A stretch of 64,000 nucleotides of DNA, taken from Bordetella genomosp. 9 (GTDB taxonomy: Bacteria; Pseudomonadota; Gammaproteobacteria; Burkholderiales; Burkholderiaceae_B). Every line of letters begins with the position of its first letter. Positions within the stretch are counted from its first letter, which is position 1. The translations under genes were made by a program, and so were the position numbers. The stretch spans positions 4,340,001 through 4,404,000 of the forward strand of contig NZ_CP021109.1 of NCBI RefSeq assembly GCF_002119725.1, read 5' to 3'. Of this stretch, positions 59,384 through 64,000 are shown in pieces. Below the pieces are notes generated by a model. The model ran no database searches. It saw only the letters and a list, made by a program, of their open reading frames with translations, and was not told the DNA's origin.

Positions 59384-60435
59384 GCGTTGGCCCGCCCGCT
59401 GGAAGACGTAGGCAACCCTTCGCTGACACGGCGATCTCGGGACAGCTTACGGCGCCACCATGGGGACAAGCGATCAGCCCGGGCACCTATGTAATGGCCC
59501 GCCACGGTCATGAGATTCATCAAGGGCATTTTGAGCACGGCGCGCGGGTCCGCTCGCCAGAGGCCAGCCTCGGCGGCATAGGCGAAGTCGCGTCGCGTAC
59601 GGCTAAGGTAGCTGCCCAGCGCGTGGCGGCGCGAAGGCACCAGGACATAGCCAAACAGGCGATACAACGCAAACGATTCGTCGAAGCTACGCTGCAGTTT
59701 CTCGAAAATCGCGTAATCGTGAGAGTGGTACACCGCGCCCTCATCCGAATATCCCTTCTTCCAGCCAGCTTCAATCACGTGCTTGGCCCATACCTGGTCC
59801 TCCGCGAAATCGACCTCGGGATAGGGAATCACCTCCCATACGGTACGGCGCAACAACGCGTTGTTATCCGAGAAGAAATGCAGTACCTGACGATAGTGTT
59901 GGTCGGCTCGATACCGGTCGGCGTCTTCGCAAAAGACGACCTTCTGCTTGCCGAAATACTCGAAGTGCTCGATAAGGTCTCGCTTGGTGAACGGATTAGC
60001 GTCTGGATAGGCGATATGCCGCCCATACACGCCGGCGATTGAGTCATCGCTATCGGCCACGTCCACAAGCGACTGCAGCCATTGCGGCGTAGCAGGTAGC
60101 GCGTCGTGAGTGAGCATCGCCACATATTGGCCGCGGGTCGAAGCTATGGCGAGGTTACGTGTTTTCCCATGACCGAACTCGGCGGGCGGAATCTGCAGCG
60201 TCCGGACGCGGGGATCTGCGAGCGATTTAACATGGTCGAGCGTGCCGTCCGTCGACCCGGAGTCCACGACAAGGACATCGAACGCAAAGCGGGTCTGCTG
60301 AATCAGGACAGCTTCCAACACCTGGCGAAAAATATCGCCAGGGTTCTTTGTAAGCACCACTACAGAGACCTTAGGAGCGGCGGCCTGCGGTAGCTTCGGG
60401 GAACGCCCGTCGGTGAATGAAATATCGGAGCTCAT
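59380..60435 (-). CDS. GT2 glycosyltransferase (rhamnosyltransferase-like)
   Basis: A 351-residue GT2 enzyme with VSVVVLTKNPGDIFRQVLEAVLIQ, VLVVDSGSTDGTLDHV, FGHGKTRNLAI, MLTHDALPA (acidic site) and FSDNNALLRRTVWE. FGHGKTRN and THDALP are commonly seen in rhamnosyltransferases of O-antigen loci. The C-terminal helices (about 260-330) may attach it to the membrane. It overlaps rfbC by four bases. Confidence 0.86.
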   Translation of the reverse strand: MSSDISFTDGRSPKLPQAAAPKVSVVVLTKNPGDIFRQVLEAVLIQQTRFAFDVLVVDSGSTDGTLDHVKSLADPRVRTLQIPPAEFGHGKTRNLAIASTRGQYVAMLTHDALPATPQWLQSLVDVADSDDSIAGVYGRHIAYPDANPFTKRDLIEHFEYFGKQKVVFCEDADRYRADQHYRQVLHFFSDNNALLRRTVWEVIPYPEVDFAEDQVWAKHVIEAGWKKGYSDEGAVYHSHDYAIFEKLQRSFDESFALYRLFGYVLVPSRRHALGSYLSRTRRDFAYAAEAGLWRADPRAVLKMPLMNLMTVAGHYIGARADRLSPWWRRKLSRDRRVSEGLPTSSSGRANA

Positions 60436-61001
60436 GCCGGCCCAACTTCGCCGTGATAGTCGAAAAGCTCGCTATCCTCGAGAGCCAAACCTTTTTCATC
60501 CTTTGCCGACAGCCGAGGCGTCACACCTTCCGGCCATGCAACGCCGATTGTGGGATCATTCCAAGCAATGGTCCTCTCATGTTCTGGCGCATAGAAGTCG
60601 GTCGTCTTGTATAGAAAATCGGCCGAGTCGCTAAGGACGAGGAACCCATGCGCGAACCCGGGGGGAATCCACAGCTGCTTTTTGTTCTCCCCGGTAAGCT
60701 CGACGCCAACCCATCGCCCAAAGGTGGGCGACCCGCGACGCACGTCGACCGCCACATCGAAAACTGCGCCCTCGGTGACACGCACCAACTTGCCTTGCGC
60801 TTGCTTGATTTGATAATGCAAACCGCGCAACACGCCACGGCTGGATCGGGAATGGTTATCCTGTACAAAATCGAAATCCAGTCCGGTTGATTCCGCGAAA
60901 GCCTTGCGATTGTAACTCTCGAAGAAGAAACCCCGGCTATCCCCGAACACCCGGGGTTCAATCACGAGCACTTCCGGTATCTGGGTAGGTATGACATTCA
61001 C
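60432..61001 (-). CDS. rfbC: dTDP-4-dehydrorhamnose 3,5-epimerase
   Basis: A 189-residue cupin. LVIEPRVFGDSRGFFFESYN and GVLRGLHYQ, with the catalytic His, are the signature, then IPPGFAHGFLVLSD and KTTDFYAPEHERT. It makes the L-lyxo intermediate in dTDP-L-rhamnose synthesis. Symbol rmlC is a synonym. It overlaps rfbA by four bases (60998-61001). Confidence 0.96.
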   Translation of the reverse strand: MNVIPTQIPEVLVIEPRVFGDSRGFFFESYNRKAFAESTGLDFDFVQDNHSRSSRGVLRGLHYQIKQAQGKLVRVTEGAVFDVAVDVRRGSPTFGRWVGVELTGENKKQLWIPPGFAHGFLVLSDSADFLYKTTDFYAPEHERTIAWNDPTIGVAWPEGVTPRLSAKDEKGLALEDSELFDYHGEVGPA

Positions 61002-61900
61002 GTCCGAACCTCATCTTTAAGAAGACGAAGGAGATATTGACCGTATCCGCTCTTGGCGAGGGGATTTGCCAATTTTTCGAGTTGCTCCCGCCCAATAAAG
61101 CCTCGGCGGAACGCGATCTCCTCTGGGCAGGCAACCTTCAACCCTTGCCTGTGTTCGATCGTCTCAATGAAATTGCTAGCTTCTATCAGACTCTCATGCG
61201 TGCCGGTATCGAGCCAGGCGTATCCCCGCCCCATGATTTGCACATTAAGCAAACCGCGCTCAAGATATACCCGATTTGCATCGGTGATTTCCAGTTCACC
61301 CCTCGCTGAGGGGCGCAAGCTTGCAGCGATGTCGACGATCTGCTCATCATAGAAATACAAGCCCGTGACCGCATAGTTGGACTTCGGCTTTATAGGTTTC
61401 TCTTCCAGCGAGGTCGCGCGACCTTCGGTATCGAAGTCAACAACACCATAGCGCTCGGGATCGTGCACGTGATACGCGAACACAGTGGCGCCTACGGTCT
61501 GTTCCACTGCTCGTTCCAGTTGAACGTGCAAATCGTGACCATAGAAAATGTTGTCGCCAAGCACCAGCGCGGAAGGAGATCCATTCAGAAACTCCTTACC
61601 AATAATGAACGCCTGCGCCAAACCGTCCGGACTTGGCTGCACTGCATACTGCAAGTTGATTCCCCACTCACTGCCGTCACCGAGTAACTGCTGGAAGCGC
61701 GGAGTGTCCTGCGGCGTAGAAATAATAAGAATGTCGCGTAGCCCCGCCAGCATGAGTGTGGCAAGCGGATAGTAGATCATCGGCTTGTCGTAGATGGGGA
61801 GCAGCTGCTTGGACACAGCCTTGGTAACGGGATAGAGTCGAGTCCCAGACCCGCCTGCCAGGATAATGCCTTTGCGGTGACGTTGCATGGTGGTGATCAT
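60998..61900 (-). CDS. rfbA: Glucose-1-phosphate thymidylyltransferase
   Basis: A 300-residue nucleotidyltransferase. IILAGGSGTRLYPVTKAVSKQLLPIYDKPMIYYPL is the family signature (with the usual dTTP loop), followed by VLGDNIFYGHDL, the Asp metal site and MGRGYAWLDTGTHESL. It makes dTDP-glucose from glucose-1-phosphate and dTTP. ATG at 61900 was kept, and an internal M five residues later is possible. Confidence 0.96.
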   Translation of the reverse strand: MITTMQRHRKGIILAGGSGTRLYPVTKAVSKQLLPIYDKPMIYYPLATLMLAGLRDILIISTPQDTPRFQQLLGDGSEWGINLQYAVQPSPDGLAQAFIIGKEFLNGSPSALVLGDNIFYGHDLHVQLERAVEQTVGATVFAYHVHDPERYGVVDFDTEGRATSLEEKPIKPKSNYAVTGLYFYDEQIVDIAASLRPSARGELEITDANRVYLERGLLNVQIMGRGYAWLDTGTHESLIEASNFIETIEHRQGLKVACPEEIAFRRGFIGREQLEKLANPLAKSGYGQYLLRLLKDEVRT

Positions 61901-62796
61901 TTGTCGAGAATTTCTGTAAGCATGCGATCGACACCCGCCTTCCAGGATGGCAATGAAAGCCCGAAAGTCTGGCGCAATAAGGCTGTATCTAATCGCGAGT
62001 TCAAAGGGCGGCGGGCGGCGACTTCGTAAGCACTGGACGGAATCGGGTTGACTGACTCAGGCCGCACCCTTAGCTCTACTCCATGTTCGAAGGCCTTTTG
62101 GAGGACATACCGCGCATAGTCGAACCAAGACGTCTCGCCCGCTGCGACGAGGTGATAGGTACCTCCAAGTTCCGGGGTCCGAAGCAGACGAGCTATCAGA
62201 TGTGCTGTCACATCCGCGATGAGATCCGCACCCGTCGGCGCGCCAACTTGGTCATCGATTACGGAAAGGCTATCCCGCTCCCGGGCCAGCCGCAGCATCG
62301 TCTTGGCGAAGTTCCGTCCGCGTGCGGCATAAACCCAGCTGGTGCGTAGAATCAGATGCACTCCGGCCGCCTTCCGGATTTGCTGCTCACCTTCCAGTTT
62401 GGTGCTGCCATAGACACTTAGTGGCTTTGTGGGATCGCTTTCCGTCCAAGGTCGCGTCCCGCTGCCGTCAAAAACGTAATCGGTGGAATAGTGCACCAGC
62501 AGAGCGCCGCTGGCCGCAGCTTCTCGAGCCAGAACGGCAGGACCCGTCACATTCACTGCACGCGCCGTGTCCGGCTCCTCTTCTGCCTTGTCCACAGTCG
62601 TGTACGCCGCCGCATTGACGATGACGTCCGGCGCAACCGCTTTTACCGTGTCGGCAAGGCGGTGTGTGTCGGTGAGATCCCCGCACAAGCCGATTTCGCC
62701 ATCCCGGCCTAAAGCCACGAGCTCCCCCAGCGGCGCCAACGACCGTTGGAGCTCCCAGCCTACCTGACCGTTCTTGCCTAGCAGAAGGATCTTCAC
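61897..62796 (-). CDS. rfbD: dTDP-4-dehydrorhamnose reductase
   Basis: A 299-residue extended SDR that finishes dTDP-L-rhamnose. ILLLGKNGQVGWELQRSL is the Rossmann start, VNAAAYTTVDKAEEEP and STDYVFDGSG are diagnostic, and Y-G-S-T-K (SVYGSTKLEGE) is catalytic. GTG at 62796 was chosen because it overlaps the stop of rfbB (GTGA) and the longer frame to 62934 is unlike the family. It overlaps rfbA by four bases. Confidence 0.95.
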   Translation of the reverse strand: MKILLLGKNGQVGWELQRSLAPLGELVALGRDGEIGLCGDLTDTHRLADTVKAVAPDVIVNAAAYTTVDKAEEEPDTARAVNVTGPAVLAREAAASGALLVHYSTDYVFDGSGTRPWTESDPTKPLSVYGSTKLEGEQQIRKAAGVHLILRTSWVYAARGRNFAKTMLRLARERDSLSVIDDQVGAPTGADLIADVTAHLIARLLRTPELGGTYHLVAAGETSWFDYARYVLQKAFEHGVELRVRPESVNPIPSSAYEVAARRPLNSRLDTALLRQTFGLSLPSWKAGVDRMLTEILDK

Positions 62797-63863
62797 TGTT
62801 GCCGGCCCGCGTAGTTCTTTTCGATCCACTGCTGATAGGCGCCGCTTTGCACGTTGGCCGTCCAGCTGGTGTTCTCCAGATACCACGCTACGGTCTTGCG
62901 GATGCCGGACTCGAAGGTTTCGGCCGGCTTCCACCCCAGCTCGCGCTCGATTTTGCGTGCGTCGATCGCATACCGGCGATCATGGCCCGGCCGATCACGA
63001 ACGAACTCAATCTGCTCAGCGTATGAGCGGCCATCGGCGCGAGGCTTCAATTCGTCCAGAATCGCGCAAATCGTTTTGACGACTTCGATGTTTGGCTTCT
63101 CGTTCCAACCACCGACATTGTAAGTTTCGCCGGGCTTCCCTGAAGCAAGGACGGTCCGAATGGCTGAGCAGTGATCCTTTACGTACAGCCAGTCGCGAAT
63201 TTGTTGGCCATCACCATAGATGGGCAGCGATTTTCCGCTGATAGCGTTCAGAATGACCAAAGGAATCAGTTTTTCCGGAAAGTGATACGGGCCGTAGTTG
63301 TTGCTGCAGTTCGTCGTCAGGACAGGCAGGCCGTATGTGTGATGCCATGCGCGCACCAGATGATCGGAAGCCGCCTTGCTCGCGGAGTACGGGCTGTTCG
63401 GCTCGTAGGGATTCGTCTCCGCGAAGGGGGGATCGTCCGCCTCGAGAGAGCCATACACCTCGTCCGTAGATACGTGCAAAAAGCGGAAGGCACTTCTTTC
63501 CGCCGGTGGAAGGCCCGCCCAATATGTACGCACACTTTCGAGCAGGCTGAACGTACCCACGACGTTCGTCTGAATGAAGTCACCCGGCCCGTCAATGGAA
63601 CGGTCCACGTGCGACTCTGCCGCGAAATTTACAACTGCCCGTGGCTTGTGCTCGCTCAGCAGTCGAGACATGACTGTACGATCCCCGATATCCGCTCGCA
63701 CGAACGTATATCCGGGCCGCCCCGAAACGGACGCCAAAGTTTCAAGATTTCCGGCGTACGTCAACTTGTCGACGTTCACCAACGGCTCGTCGGTTTCACC
63801 GAACCAGTCCAACACGTAATTTCCGCCGATGAAACCGGCACCACCCGTTACCAAAATCGTCAT
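62793..63863 (-). CDS. rfbB: dTDP-glucose 4,6-dehydratase
   Basis: A 356-residue extended SDR: ILVTGGAGFIGGNYVLDW, AESHVDRSIDGP, STDEVYGSL, catalytic Y-S-A-S-K (SPYSASKAASDH), NNYGPYHFPEKLIPL. It makes dTDP-4-keto-6-deoxyglucose, the first intermediate after RfbA. The order rfbB-D-A-C on the minus strand, all with overlapping ends, is a compact rhamnose unit at the head of the visible part of the operon. Confidence 0.96.
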   Translation of the reverse strand: MTILVTGGAGFIGGNYVLDWFGETDEPLVNVDKLTYAGNLETLASVSGRPGYTFVRADIGDRTVMSRLLSEHKPRAVVNFAAESHVDRSIDGPGDFIQTNVVGTFSLLESVRTYWAGLPPAERSAFRFLHVSTDEVYGSLEADDPPFAETNPYEPNSPYSASKAASDHLVRAWHHTYGLPVLTTNCSNNYGPYHFPEKLIPLVILNAISGKSLPIYGDGQQIRDWLYVKDHCSAIRTVLASGKPGETYNVGGWNEKPNIEVVKTICAILDELKPRADGRSYAEQIEFVRDRPGHDRRYAIDARKIERELGWKPAETFESGIRKTVAWYLENTSWTANVQSGAYQQWIEKNYAGRQQ

Positions 63864-63865
63864 AG

Positions 63866-64000
63866 CTACAGTTTCTTGAAAAAGGCGGCCACGAGAAGGC
63901 CGATATTGCCGCCGAAGGTTTGGCGATAAACGCCTGAACGCTTTAATCCTGCAAGGCGGCGCACGATACCACCATGGCGAGAGGTGTCGAATTCTTCGAA
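63866..64000 (-). CDS. C-terminal end of an unidentified gene (cut by window edge)
   Basis: Read on the minus strand, 44 residues run from the window edge to a TAG at 63866-63868, two bases beyond the start of rfbB. The end reads KRSGVYRQTFGGNIGLLVAAFFKKL. The basic helix plus short hydrophobic stretch could be the tail of a polysaccharide-locus methyltransferase or glycosyltransferase. No family can be named. The closeness to rfbB suggests the same operon. Confidence 0.6.
   Translation of the reverse strand, partial: FEEFDTSRHGGIVRRLAGLKRSGVYRQTFGGNIGLLVAAFFKKL

Overview
The window is a high-GC bacterial chromosome segment, very probably from a betaproteobacterium of the Alcaligenaceae (Bordetella/Achromobacter relatives). 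The evidence is the mix of housekeeping genes and their arrangement: metK divergent from two lpxL-type acyltransferases, dapF-DUF484-xerC, zur divergent from znuCBA, dksA-hslVU, lipB/lipA, and a DNA-binding-domain-less birA followed by coaX (the Bvg accessory factor family) and then waaA/waaC. No rRNA, tRNA, CRISPR array, transposase or phage gene was seen. A GC-rich intergenic repeat occurs three times (near 401, 9239 and 14411).

Left part (1-13.2 kb): the start of a GT4 glycosyltransferase cut by the edge, a small DUF1289 protein, a Fic AMP-transferase with its own inhibitory helix, a haloacetate-dehalogenase-like hydrolase, a leuCD pair with a divergent LysR regulator, metK, two lipid A acyltransferases, dapF-DUF484-xerC and a FAH-superfamily sugar-acid enzyme. 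Centre-left (13.2-23.4 kb): a zinc-homeostasis block (znuABC, a Zur-type palindrome, zur, a His-rich CobW GTPase and a DksA lacking the usual zinc-finger cysteines), then the HslVU protease, an acetyltransferase, a cobalamin adenosyltransferase and an exported DUF4142 protein.

Centre (23.5-41 kb): a three-subunit molybdenum aldehyde dehydrogenase of the PaoABC type without an export signal; a lipoate block (lipA, a Sel1-repeat gene, lipB, ybeD-like, D-amino-acid aminotransferase, PBP5/6 carboxypeptidase); a GGDEF-EAL protein; a Mla/Pqi-like lipid ABC system; and birA-coaX followed by what looks like the remnant of a SPOR-domain gene.

Right part (41-64 kb) is the surface-polysaccharide region. 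On the minus strand waaC, waaA and a sugar epimerase form the core-LPS end. From 44.7 kb a plus-strand operon, visibly lower in GC, encodes a 986-residue methyltransferase-glycosyltransferase fusion, a GtrB-like polyprenyl-phosphate glycosyltransferase, a FAD oxidoreductase, an SDR, a TIM-barrel isomerase, an SMR-type small transporter, a second GT2 and a polytopic GT-C-like protein. I propose that this operon makes, flips and transfers a lipid-linked sugar. Converging on it from the right edge is a minus-strand operon for a rhamnose-containing polysaccharide exported by an ABC transporter: rfbBDAC, GT2, a WsaF-like GT, an epimerase, an RgpF-like GT, wzm and wzt. The two operons meet near 54.4 kb. 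The plus-strand operon is the best candidate for an undescribed system.
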